Shown: positions 1 through 9,219 of the stretch, piece after piece
How the letters are laid out: the number at the start of each line of letters is the position of its first letter
How positions within the stretch are numbered: the stretch's first letter is position 1
Program-made: the position numbers and the translations under genes
Notes under the pieces: generated by a model
Database searches by the model: none
Seen by the model: only the letters and a program-made list of their open reading frames with translations
Told to the model about the DNA's origin: nothing
Source of the DNA: Candidatus Thalassarchaeaceae archaeon
GTDB taxonomy: Archaea; Thermoplasmatota; Poseidoniia; Poseidoniales; Thalassarchaeaceae
DNA: 64,000 nt
Assembly (NCBI GenBank): GCA_023268715.1
Contig: JALRLV010000008.1
Location: 1-64,000 of the forward strand
Reading direction: 5' to 3'

Positions 1-534
1 TCTAGCTATATATTCCTTGAGAATATCATTTTGTACTGTTCCTCTCAAAGCTTTCCTAGGAATACCACATTCATCCGCATAAGCAACATATAGGGCAAAT
101 AAAGAAGTGGCCGGTGCATTGATTGTCATGGATGTAGAAACCTGAGATAGATCAATGCCATTGAATAGTGCCCGAATATCATGAATTGAATCTATTGCTA
201 CGCCTACTTTACCTACTTCCCCTTCCGCTAATTCTGAATTAGAATTCAAACCTAATTGAGTGGGTAAATCGAAGGCCACCGATAGCCCGGATTGGCCATT
301 TTCTAGTAAATCTAAGAATCTTTTATTTGTGGACTTAGCATCCGAAAATCCAGCATATTGCCTCATTGTCCATAACCTATCAAGGTACATATTAGGGTGA
401 ATGCCTCTAGTGTATGGAGGTGACCCTGAATTAGCGTGGATTGGTGTTGAAAACCCCGTGTCTGATAACGTCTCTTTTGAAGGGTGAGTGGACCTCTTGG
501 TGTGTAACTCGTGACCATCACGACTCCCTGTCAT
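1..534 (-). CDS. Methylmalonyl-CoA mutase large subunit, N-terminal part (truncated by window edge)
   Basis: Reverse-strand reading from ATG at 534: [99 protein letters not shown]...[24 protein letters not shown]; typical mutase N-terminal motifs. Not in ORF track because it runs off the edge. Confidence 0.93.
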   Translation of the reverse strand, partial: MTGSRDGHELHTKRSTHPSKETLSDTGFSTPIHANSGSPPYTRGIHPNMYLDRLWTMRQYAGFSDAKSTNKRFLDLLENGQSGLSVAFDLPTQLGLNSNSELAEGEVGKVGVAIDSIHDIRALFNGIDLSQVSTSMTINAPATSLFALYVAYADECGIPRKALRGTVQNDILKEYIAR

Positions 535-585
535 GATTTGTCCGAGAGGGACTCAATGAATGAAGTATATGCTACTATAATACAT

Positions 586-1323
586 TCAACGACGAATGGT
601 GTAGTCATCAACTATAGCTAACAAATTGGTAACTTGATCCTCATCCAAAATACCCTCACTCTGTTTATCCCAAATATATTGCCTGGCTTCGTCAGAGGTC
701 TGTCGCTCCCCTTTGGCCCAAATTGACCCAAGCAAAGATGAACGATGTTCCTCGGCTACGTCTAACTCTTTCAATAAGCCGCGCATCTCGTATTTGTACT
801 CCATATGCCTTGATCTATCAAGTCGTTTCTCCCTGGTAGCGGGTTGGAATTTAGGTTTATTTCTTCCGCTAGGACGTCTTCGAGGTTTCGCTGGTACAGA
901 TTTTTCCGGTTTCGGTTTGGCAACTGGAGCCATTGCATTTGCTCTGGCCTTACTAGCATCAATAATCTGCTGCGCTTTGGTACTTGTTGGGTTACTAACA
1001 ACCTCTTCTACAGGGGGCTCTTTGGATTGAGTGAGTCCTCTAGTAGGTCTTTTTGAGACTCCTAGTAATTGTTCCTCTAAGATGGTATTATCCTCTTCAG
1101 GCTCTATATTATCGGGTTCTTTAGGTATAGCCTGTTTTTGTGTTTTAACCGGTTGTGGTTTAACTGGAATGGGTTTTGATGGAGGTAGGCTAGGCTTAAC
1201 AGAACGTGGTGGTTCTGAGGGGGGTACTCGTCTAGATTTAGGAGGAGATGTAGTAGCCTTTCCGCCGGATGTTTTGTCGAATATATTTCGAGGCTCGCTC
1301 TTAGGCTTCCTACGGCGCTGCAC
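586..1323 (-). CDS. Hypothetical protein: long basic Pro/Lys-rich disordered N-terminal region plus short C-terminal domain
   Basis: 245 aa ORF; low-complexity K/P/R-rich sequence, C-terminal ~80 aa looks folded. Confidence 0.7.
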   Translation of the reverse strand: MQRRRKPKSEPRNIFDKTSGGKATTSPPKSRRVPPSEPPRSVKPSLPPSKPIPVKPQPVKTQKQAIPKEPDNIEPEEDNTILEEQLLGVSKRPTRGLTQSKEPPVEEVVSNPTSTKAQQIIDASKARANAMAPVAKPKPEKSVPAKPRRRPSGRNKPKFQPATREKRLDRSRHMEYKYEMRGLLKELDVAEEHRSSLLGSIWAKGERQTSDEARQYIWDKQSEGILDEDQVTNLLAIVDDYTIRR

Positions 1324-1387
1324 TAAATTTTCGACCTCCTAATATAGGCGCGCGACCGTTGATAGTTAAGACTTCGCAAAATTATGG

Positions 1388-2404
1388 TCAGTCCCAGGTT
1401 ACGACGGTATGATCAGTTCTGAGCGAAGGATTGATACCACTAGAAGCCAAATTTGTCGAATTATTGGTTTCCAGCATCCTTCGTCCCAACTCTGCTATCA
1501 TAGTTCCATTATCAATGCAGTATTGTTTCTCCGGCCAAGTCCCTACAGATCCACGTTGCTCACACATAATCCGAGTCATCTCCCTTATCCGTTCGTTACA
1601 GGCCACACCTCCGCCAAGTAATAATTCAGATTTCCCAGAATGTGCTAGCGCTCTTTCTGCAACCTCAATGCATGCTGAAAAGGCATGCTCTTGAAGCGAC
1701 CAACAGACCGCTCCTAATTCGAACCCTTCGTTGACCTTCTGAATTGCAGCATTTAGTAGCCCTGAAAAATTCAAGTCCATACCTTGAACACTGTAAGGTA
1801 GTTCTACCAAATCAACATTGGCTTCCGGATTATTTTCGTGCCATTCCCGTGCTAATTGTTCTATTTTAGGACCTCCAGGGAAGGCTAAACCTTGGGTCCG
1901 GGCAAATTTGTCCAACATATTGCCAATGCCAATATCCAAGGTTTCACCCAAGACTTGGTAACGATTACCTGCCCTTGCTATAACTTGTGTATTTCCTCCA
2001 CTTACATATAACAAAACGGGATCGATACACCCGGTTTGATTACGACCTATCTCTATGTGTGCAACGCAATGATTAACGCCAACGAGAGGTATTTTCCATT
2101 GGTCTGATAGTGCACGGGAAACATTAGCCCCAATACGTAAACACGGTCCTAAACCAGGCCCCTGACTATATGCTATTGCCTTTACATCATTAGATACTAT
2201 GTTCTGTTCTTCCATTAATCTAGAAATTAATTGGGAAGCGAGATTGGAATGATGGTCTGCGGCCTCCCGTGGATGGATTCCTCCTTCTTCAGGCCGGTAT
2301 AATGCTGAATATGATTTACGAGGTTCTCCGTCTTCTGTGACTAAACCGAATGAGAAAGTATGGGCGGTGCTCTCCACCCCTATGATTACCCCCGACACAT
2401 ACAC
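1388..2404 (-). CDS. kae1: tRNA N6-adenosine threonylcarbamoyltransferase Kae1 (KEOPS), not fused to Bud32
   Basis: IIGVESTAHTFSFG, NHCVAHIEIGR, LYVSGGNTQVIA, GGGVACNERIREM motifs; ends without a kinase domain. Confidence 0.95.
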   Translation of the reverse strand: MYVSGVIIGVESTAHTFSFGLVTEDGEPRKSYSALYRPEEGGIHPREAADHHSNLASQLISRLMEEQNIVSNDVKAIAYSQGPGLGPCLRIGANVSRALSDQWKIPLVGVNHCVAHIEIGRNQTGCIDPVLLYVSGGNTQVIARAGNRYQVLGETLDIGIGNMLDKFARTQGLAFPGGPKIEQLAREWHENNPEANVDLVELPYSVQGMDLNFSGLLNAAIQKVNEGFELGAVCWSLQEHAFSACIEVAERALAHSGKSELLLGGGVACNERIREMTRIMCEQRGSVGTWPEKQYCIDNGTMIAELGRRMLETNNSTNLASSGINPSLRTDHTVVTWD

Positions 2405-2448
2405 TTGAGTCGAGAACTACATATCAATGGAACGTTTCAATTCCCTCC

Positions 2449-3717
2449 ATGCGCCTATTGTTGCTCAATTCCGGACCGGTCGCGACACTAGCAAATGGGG
2501 ACATAAATTCACCCTTGACGGGAATAGAGATGTCCAATGCGGAGGCATTGGTTTTAGAAGGCTGTAATGGAATATTGATAGAGGACGAAATTATTTCTAA
2601 AATCGCATCCTCTGAAGAGTTAGCAAATGAATTTGGTACAGAGGACAATGCAGCGCTCAGAGTTATTGATTGTCAAAGTAAGGCCATAATTCCTGGATTT
2701 GTAGATTCTCATACGCATTTGCTGTGGGGAGGAGATAGAGCTAATGAAATGCAATTACGTCACGACGGTCTAACATATTCTGATATTGCTAAATCTGGTG
2801 GAGGCATACAAAAGACGGTCAAATATACCAGAAACATCAGTAAAGATAGACTCAGCAAGTTAGGCATGAAGAGAATTTCTAGGGCTTTTGAATTTGGCAC
2901 CACTACTATGGAATGCAAAAGTGGCTATGGTTTATCAGTTGATTCTGAATTAAAATTATTACAAGTCAATCAATTATTGTCTGAATTAACCCCAATGGGT
3001 CTTCATTCAACCTGGTTGGGGGCACACGATGTTCCCAAGGGAATGACAATGGAAGATTATGTCGATGAATTAATTCATATTCAATTGCCAGCGATAGTAG
3101 ACCAAGGATTTGCTAGTTACGCTGATGTGTTTTGCGAACCAGGTTGGTTTTCACTTGAAGATACTGAACTAATTGTTAAGGCCGCATCAGAATTAGGTCT
3201 ACCCTCTAGACTTCATGTCGATGAATTTGTAGATGGGGGAGGTTTAGCGTTGGCAAGCGAACTAAGGGCGATTAGTGGCGATCATGTAGGCCATTCTTCC
3301 TCCTCTGCTAGAGAATCGGCATCAAAATCGGGCGTTATGCAAACATTCCTACCAGGGACACCATACATTTTAGGTCATGATTTGACGTCACCATTGAAAC
3401 AATGTATTGACAATAATTGGGCTTTTTCTTTAGCCTCTGATTTCAATCCGAATTGCAGGACTGTATCCATACCCTTTGTCGGAAGTCTAGCTACACATAG
3501 GCTGGGCCTCTCTCCTATTGAAGCGTTAGTAGCAGTTACCAGGAATCCTGCTACAACACTACTCAACTCATCCGATGGACAAGTATGTGGTTCAATTAGG
3601 GAAGGAGGACCCGCAGATTTGTTAATACTCGATTCAGAATACATTGATGCTTGGTGTCAAATGCCCGGTGACAATCCGATTTACAAAACTATGAAATCCG
3701 GCAAGTTTGTAAATTAA
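2449..3717 (+). CDS. hutI: Imidazolonepropionase
   Basis: GFVDSHTHLLWGGDRANE, ATLATDFNPN-like (SLASDFNPNCRT), TRNPATTLL; amidohydrolase family HutI. Confidence 0.93.
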   Translation: MRLLLLNSGPVATLANGDINSPLTGIEMSNAEALVLEGCNGILIEDEIISKIASSEELANEFGTEDNAALRVIDCQSKAIIPGFVDSHTHLLWGGDRANEMQLRHDGLTYSDIAKSGGGIQKTVKYTRNISKDRLSKLGMKRISRAFEFGTTTMECKSGYGLSVDSELKLLQVNQLLSELTPMGLHSTWLGAHDVPKGMTMEDYVDELIHIQLPAIVDQGFASYADVFCEPGWFSLEDTELIVKAASELGLPSRLHVDEFVDGGGLALASELRAISGDHVGHSSSSARESASKSGVMQTFLPGTPYILGHDLTSPLKQCIDNNWAFSLASDFNPNCRTVSIPFVGSLATHRLGLSPIEALVAVTRNPATTLLNSSDGQVCGSIREGGPADLLILDSEYIDAWCQMPGDNPIYKTMKSGKFVN

Positions 3718-4000
3718 TAGTAATAGAAACGTTTTACCTTTTGCCATTACATAATTTTGAGTCAATGATAACTAATTTACAATGCTAAGGAATATTACTA
3801 ACTCCCGAATTATGCCCCTATCCTCGACACACACCCAAATCCTGGCCCCACGTATCTCCGATAATCATGGTTATCAGCCAATATATTCCTAAGGACTATG
3901 TGGGCAGGCTTGCAGTGTGCTGTTTTTGTCAAAATATCAATAAAATCGGAATTTAGCCCTTCATAGGCGGGTTGATATGATTGAGTCTTAGGTGGAGGAC

Positions 4001-4156
4001 ATGGTTGAAGCTGTTACAGGATTCTGTATGAAGTGCAAACAGTCTAGGATCATCGAAAATCCCGTTCACACGACTATGACCAATGGTAGAATTCGAGTAA
4101 GTGGAAATTGTAGCTCAAAGGATTGTTCGGGATCCATATCCAAAATAATATCCTAG
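4001..4156 (+). CDS. Small zinc-ribbon-like protein, DUF5679-like
   Basis: 51-aa ORF below track cutoff: MVEAVTGFCMKCKQSRIIENPVHTTMTNGRIRVSGNCSSKDCSGSISKIIS; CxxC...NGR...G.C pattern resembles DUF5679. Confidence 0.65.
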   Translation: MVEAVTGFCMKCKQSRIIENPVHTTMTNGRIRVSGNCSSKDCSGSISKIIS

Positions 4157-4213
4157 TCAGTATTCCTCACAGAGAATCATTCATGTGGGAGAATAGAATC
4201 CCCGAGTTATTCT

Positions 4214-4289
4214 GGGCTCGTGGTCTAGGGGTTATGACGTCGCCTTGACATGGCGAAGATCGCAGGTTCAATTCCTGCCGAGCCCACCA
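4214..4289 (+). tRNA. tRNA-Val (anticodon GAC), CCA encoded
   Basis: GGGCTCG ... CGAGCCC acceptor stem, TCGCC-TTGACAT-GGCGA anticodon arm, GCAGG-TTCAATT-CCTGC T-arm, then ACCA. Confidence 0.95.
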
Positions 4290-4310
4290 GATGAAACATG
4301 ACACTGTTTA

Positions 4311-5033
4311 TCATTTTACAAAGGTGTAGGAAAACCTAATCCGACCCTTTCCCTTATTCTTCTTTGCAAAAAATTGTATGTTGGGAATATTCGAGGTATT
4401 GTCAACATGTGTCCCTGCACAGGGACATAGATCTACACCCTCTACTTCAACAACCCTTAGATTAGATATCGATTTAGGGATTCTGTCCATAAATTTCGTA
4501 TGCCGCATTTGTTCATGTGATTCTATTTGTTCACGGTCCCATTCATGGATATTAACTGGTATTTGTTTATTGAGAGTAGCATTAACTTCTGCTACTAATT
4601 CTTCAGAGTCAAATACAGTTTTGTCTTCGAATAAAAGGTCCACTCTGGAGTTGTCTGTGGTTAATTGATTTCCCACGGTTTCTGCACCCCATATGTCTTC
4701 TGCTAATGCTGAGACTATATGTTGGGCAGTATGCATCTGAGCATGTAGATTTCGTCGTTCTTGGTCGATTGAACAGATTACTTCATCGCCAACCTCAAAC
4801 AAATCTGGCTCCTCTAAAGGATGGAGTATCATCTCACCAGGCAAGACTTCACCAATTGGAGTGTCAATGTCCCCAGCCACCAAAGTCCCGGTATCTCCAG
4901 GCTGACCGCCACCTCGAGGATAACAGTAAGTTGATTCCAATAGAACATTCGCGTTATGGAATCCTTTTATGATAGTCCTGAAGGGTTCAGGATTGGTTCC
5001 TGGATGATGATTCATATGCAATTTCCGTTGCAT
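4311..5033 (-). CDS. alaX: Alanyl-tRNA editing protein AlaX (trans-editing)
   Basis: YCYPRGGGQPGDTG, HTAQHIVSAL, CPCAGTHV zinc-site motifs; likely start is internal Met (MQRKLHMN) at 5033 rather than track start 5069, which overlaps hutH. Confidence 0.88.
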   Translation of the reverse strand: MQRKLHMNHHPGTNPEPFRTIIKGFHNANVLLESTYCYPRGGGQPGDTGTLVAGDIDTPIGEVLPGEMILHPLEEPDLFEVGDEVICSIDQERRNLHAQMHTAQHIVSALAEDIWGAETVGNQLTTDNSRVDLLFEDKTVFDSEELVAEVNATLNKQIPVNIHEWDREQIESHEQMRHTKFMDRIPKSISNLRVVEVEGVDLCPCAGTHVDNTSNIPNIQFFAKKNKGKGRIRFSYTFVK

Positions 5034-5037
5034 ATTT

Positions 5038-6561
5038 TCACCCAAATATTTCCTGTAGGCTACCATCAAGCAGTTGGTTACTGAGAGTTGTACATTCTTT
5101 GCTCATTACCGAATCTCCATCATATTGGTCAACAAATTTTCTCACCCAAATGTGAATTTCAGCAACGCCTCCCCCTGGCTTATGTGGGATCCTATCGAGT
5201 GCTTCAGTTCCACAAATTAATTCGTTTGCTAATACTTGAGAAAGTAACGCTGTTGATTGTAAACTGCGGAATGTACCTGTGGCCCCCATAGACACGTGGT
5301 CTTCTTTTCCCATACTAACTGGAATATTCGAAGTTGTGACTGGATTTGCCAATAAATGCAATTCAGCTATACATGCTGCAGCAACATACTGGACTATCAT
5401 GTACCCACTTTCCAAACCCTCGTTCTGAGCTAAGAATGGTATTTGGCCACTCCATTGGGGGTCCAAAACTTGGTTAATTCTTCTTTCAGATATGCATGCC
5501 AATTCATGACAAGCAATTGCGATAGAATCACTAGCTAATGCTAGGTTTTGGCCATGGAAATTTCCTCCACTTATGACATCAACATCCTCGCCATCGACAA
5601 AAACCAAAGGATTGTCTGTGGCGCTATTAATTTCTATTTCTAGCATCCTTCTAGTTTCTGTTAGCAGATCTATAACGGGGCCATGTACTTGTGGGGCGCA
5701 TCTAAAACAATAAGCGTCCTGAACCCTATTGCAATCTTCGTGGGAAATCTTGATCTTGGACCCTTTGAGGAAAGCACTTATTCGGGCAGCGGAGATTGCT
5801 TGTCCGCTTTGTGGACGATTATCATGTATCCGTGGGTCAAAGGGGCTATGTGAGCCTTTGATTGCTTCAAGTGACGTTGCAGCGCAAGAATCGGCTGCAA
5901 ACACTAATTTCTCTAGGTTTAGTATTGTCAAGGCTAAGTACGCACACATTTGACTAGTCCCGTTAATCAATGACAGTCCTTCTTTAGCGGCTAATTCAGT
6001 GGGTTCCAAGCCAACGCTATGTAATGCATCGATACTAGACATTGTAACCCATCCAGATTCTTTTCTGACCATTGATTCTCCTTCACCAAGTATTGCTAAT
6101 GACATATGAGAGAGGGGTGCTAAGTCACCAGAAGCACCCAGTGAGCCAATTCGTGGTATAATGGGGGCTATACCGTGGTTTACCATACCTAGCAGTAAGT
6201 CTACGATTTTAGGGCGTATTCCAGATACTCCCCTTGCTAGTGAATTCGCACGAAAAACCATCATCAACAATACATGGTTCGGATCCATCAAATCACCTAC
6301 CCCACAGGCATGACTCTTGATCAGGTTGGATTGCAGTTGTTCGAGATCATCTCCGCCTATTCTAACAGAGGACATTGCCCCAAACCCTGTATTAATGCCA
6401 TAGACAACCTCCCCAGAGTCGATAATTTGCTCCACGCCCTTTCTAGATTCTTCCATCCGCCTACGTGCGGATTTAGCTAGTAGAGCGGTATTGTTACCAT
6501 TGGCTACGGAAATTGCCCCTTCAATGGTCAATGAGTGACCATCAATCTCGACATCTGCCAC
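5038..6561 (-). CDS. hutH: Histidine ammonia-lyase
   Basis: GSLGASGDLAPLSH (MIO-forming ASG), YGINTGFGAMSSV, QVHGPVID. Confidence 0.97.
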   Translation of the reverse strand: MADVEIDGHSLTIEGAISVANGNNTALLAKSARRRMEESRKGVEQIIDSGEVVYGINTGFGAMSSVRIGGDDLEQLQSNLIKSHACGVGDLMDPNHVLLMMVFRANSLARGVSGIRPKIVDLLLGMVNHGIAPIIPRIGSLGASGDLAPLSHMSLAILGEGESMVRKESGWVTMSSIDALHSVGLEPTELAAKEGLSLINGTSQMCAYLALTILNLEKLVFAADSCAATSLEAIKGSHSPFDPRIHDNRPQSGQAISAARISAFLKGSKIKISHEDCNRVQDAYCFRCAPQVHGPVIDLLTETRRMLEIEINSATDNPLVFVDGEDVDVISGGNFHGQNLALASDSIAIACHELACISERRINQVLDPQWSGQIPFLAQNEGLESGYMIVQYVAAACIAELHLLANPVTTSNIPVSMGKEDHVSMGATGTFRSLQSTALLSQVLANELICGTEALDRIPHKPGGGVAEIHIWVRKFVDQYDGDSVMSKECTTLSNQLLDGSLQEIFG

Positions 6562-6581
6562 GCATCAGCGAACAAGGAATG

Positions 6582-8597
6582 TCAAATAGAGTCATCGAGT
6601 CTCTCGCTTAGGTTGCTTAGTATATCCTCATCAACCAAATTAGGGATTGTAACGATTAATTTTGGGTCTAATTTACCAGCCTCTTCAACAGTATCAATAG
6701 CGCCGATATTACGTGCCCAAGATCTACGTGCGAGCCCATTCATTACATCCCAGGAAATCATAGAATGAATATTATTTTCGGATTCTAAACTACCATCTAT
6801 GTACATACCGAATCCTCCGTTAATTACCTCCCCCCAACCAACTCCTCCACCATTGTGTATACTGGTCCAGGTTGCTCCCCTGAATGAGTCTCCTACGAAG
6901 TTATGAATGGCCATATCAGCGGTAAACATTGAACCATCACGGATGTTTGCTGTTTCTCTGTAAGGACTATCTGTACCACCTACATCGTGATGATCTCTAC
7001 CAAGAACGATTGGGGCACTGATTTTGCCCTCCGCTATTGCCCGATTGAATGCTAGTGCTATTTGCAATCGACCTTGTTCGTCTGCATACAAAATTCTGGC
7101 TTTACTGCCTACCACCAAGTCGTGATTTTCGGCTTCGTTAATCCAACGAATATTGTCTTGGTATTGTGTGGAAATTTCTGGCTTACAATCTTCCGCTAAA
7201 TGTGAAAGTATATCAGAAGCGATTTTATCTGAAATTCTCAGGTCTTCATCCGAACCAGATGTACAAACCCAACGAAATGGACCAAATCCATAATCGAAGC
7301 ACATCGGACCCATTATGTTCTCCACATACGAAGGATATCGAAATGACCCGTTGGATTCTATAACTTCGGCACCAGCCCTACTAGACTCTAGAAGAAACGC
7401 ATTACCATAATCCCAGAATATTGTGCCTCGCTCTGTTAATTGGTTTACATAGTCCACGTGTTTTCTAAGGGTCCTTTGTACCTCATTTTTGAATCCCTCA
7501 GGATCGTTGATAATCATCTCTCTACCTTCTTGAAAAGTTATCCCAACTGGCATATATCCTCCCAACCAAGGATTGTGTAGACTTGTTTGATCGCTAGCTA
7601 AATCGGGTGTAATATTCTGCTCAACAAGATATTCAAGTAGGTCCACTATGTTGCCTAGATATCCTATGGATATTGCCTCTTTATTTTCTACTGCTGCTTT
7701 GGACCGTGAAATTACCTTCTCTAAGTCATCATACAATTCTGTTAACCATCCTTGCCGATGCCGTTTATTTGCGGCTATTGGGTCAATTTCGGCTATGATA
7801 CATACAGCCCCTGCGATTACAGCCGCTTTAGCCTGTGCTCCAGACATACCCCCTAATCCAGATGTGACATACAATATTCCACCAAGGTCCGATTGGTTCT
7901 GCAAGTCAAGATATTTTCTGGCCGCATTGAGTATAGTGATTGTAGTCCCGTGAACAATGCCCTGGGGGCCTATATACATGTAGGAACCGGCGGTCATTTG
8001 CCCGTATTGAGAAACCCCGAGGGCATTCATACGCTCATAATCCATCTGAGTGGAATAGTTAGGAATTACCATACCATTGGTTACTATAGCTGTGGGTGAT
8101 TCCTTTGAGGAAGGGAATAATCCCATCGGATGGCCAGAATACATAACGAGAGTTTGATCCTCTTCCATTTTAGTTAGATATTGCATAGTTAGTAGGTATT
8201 GGGCCCAGTTTTGGAAGACTGAACCGTTAGTTCCGTATGTAACTAATTCATGAGGAAATTGAGCGACTCGAGGGTCTAGGTTGTTTTGAATCATTAACAT
8301 CATCGCAGCTGCTTCCCGCGTCTTGGCTTCGTATTCGTAAATCGGCCTTGCATACATTTCGTAATCTGGTCTGAATCTGTACATGTAGATATGACCATAT
8401 CTCTCCAGTTCTGTAAGAAATTCTTCAGCTAGCTCTTGATGCCAATCCTTTGGAAAATATCTCAGTGCGTTTGAAACGGCTAGAACTTTCTCCGATTCAC
8501 TCAACACTTGAGGTCGAATTGGGGCGTGGGGGACGGTTTCATCGAGGTATTTCTTCTTCGGCAATTCCTTCGGTAATCCTTGCCCGAAATTTTCCAT
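6582..8597 (-). CDS. hutU: Urocanate hydratase
   Basis: YSGHPMGLFPS, TSGLGGMSGAQ, RDHHDVGGTDSPYRETANIRDGS, SIHNGGGVGWGE. Confidence 0.97.
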   Translation of the reverse strand: MENFGQGLPKELPKKKYLDETVPHAPIRPQVLSESEKVLAVSNALRYFPKDWHQELAEEFLTELERYGHIYMYRFRPDYEMYARPIYEYEAKTREAAAMMLMIQNNLDPRVAQFPHELVTYGTNGSVFQNWAQYLLTMQYLTKMEEDQTLVMYSGHPMGLFPSSKESPTAIVTNGMVIPNYSTQMDYERMNALGVSQYGQMTAGSYMYIGPQGIVHGTTITILNAARKYLDLQNQSDLGGILYVTSGLGGMSGAQAKAAVIAGAVCIIAEIDPIAANKRHRQGWLTELYDDLEKVISRSKAAVENKEAISIGYLGNIVDLLEYLVEQNITPDLASDQTSLHNPWLGGYMPVGITFQEGREMIINDPEGFKNEVQRTLRKHVDYVNQLTERGTIFWDYGNAFLLESSRAGAEVIESNGSFRYPSYVENIMGPMCFDYGFGPFRWVCTSGSDEDLRISDKIASDILSHLAEDCKPEISTQYQDNIRWINEAENHDLVVGSKARILYADEQGRLQIALAFNRAIAEGKISAPIVLGRDHHDVGGTDSPYRETANIRDGSMFTADMAIHNFVGDSFRGATWTSIHNGGGVGWGEVINGGFGMYIDGSLESENNIHSMISWDVMNGLARRSWARNIGAIDTVEEAGKLDPKLIVTIPNLVDEDILSNLSERLDDSI

Positions 8598-8601
8598 ATA
8601 T

Positions 8602-9219
8602 TCACCAACCTAGCCTATTTGTGTATACTTTTGTAATCTCACTCATTACTTGGGTACATTCTGTTAGTAGATTTTGGGAAACCGTTTGTATAGATTCAAT
8701 GTCGTCTCCCGATAGATGATCTATGTTAATTCGAACGTTAAATTCAGCCATTTTACAAGCCGATAGCCCTAGCTCTGCTGCAGACGCTAAATCTGTTAGT
8801 GCGTTTGCGTTGCAATCGTTCACTAATTTTCTTAATGTATGCATAAATTCTAAGCTCGATTTCATTGTATCTAATGGTGCTTCAGCGGCTTCGAGTGTAG
8901 CATTCCTAATCGCTATAGATTTGACATTGGAGTCTTCTTCATCCTTAGGTAATTTATACGCCGCCATAACACCATCAAAAGCCCTTGAATCATTCATTGC
9001 CAATGTTATGCACTTGGCTATCATATCTTCAGATTGGTTGATTATATTATTAGCTATTAAATGCCCATCAAGCCATTTATCGCTCTTTACCGTAAGTCGA
9101 GAAACCATAACAGAAAGGGAATAACCATGAGCCAATGTTAATGCCGCTACGGAACCTCCACCGGGTGTAGGTTTAGAGGAAGATATAGAATTCAAGATCT
9201 CCAAATATCCTTCATTCAT
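8602..9219 (-). CDS. Formiminotetrahydrofolate cyclodeaminase / methenyl-THF cyclohydrolase (FTCD_C family)
   Basis: SSSKPTPGGGSVAALTLAHGYSLSVMVSRLT motif; next to ftcD in hut cluster. Confidence 0.88.
   Translation of the reverse strand: MNEGYLEILNSISSSKPTPGGGSVAALTLAHGYSLSVMVSRLTVKSDKWLDGHLIANNIINQSEDMIAKCITLAMNDSRAFDGVMAAYKLPKDEEDSNVKSIAIRNATLEAAEAPLDTMKSSLEFMHTLRKLVNDCNANALTDLASAAELGLSACKMAEFNVRINIDHLSGDDIESIQTVSQNLLTECTQVMSEITKVYTNRLGW

Noticed and set aside
713-1342. Track ORFs on the + strand (713-1030, 844-1056, 1031-1342) and 771-1001 (-)
   Set aside because: Antisense or alternative-frame readings of the K/P-rich ORF 586-1323; no family resemblance.
7166-8099. Antisense ORFs in hutU (7166-7363, 7648-7953, 7893-8099)
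   Set aside because: Shadow ORFs of a well-supported gene.
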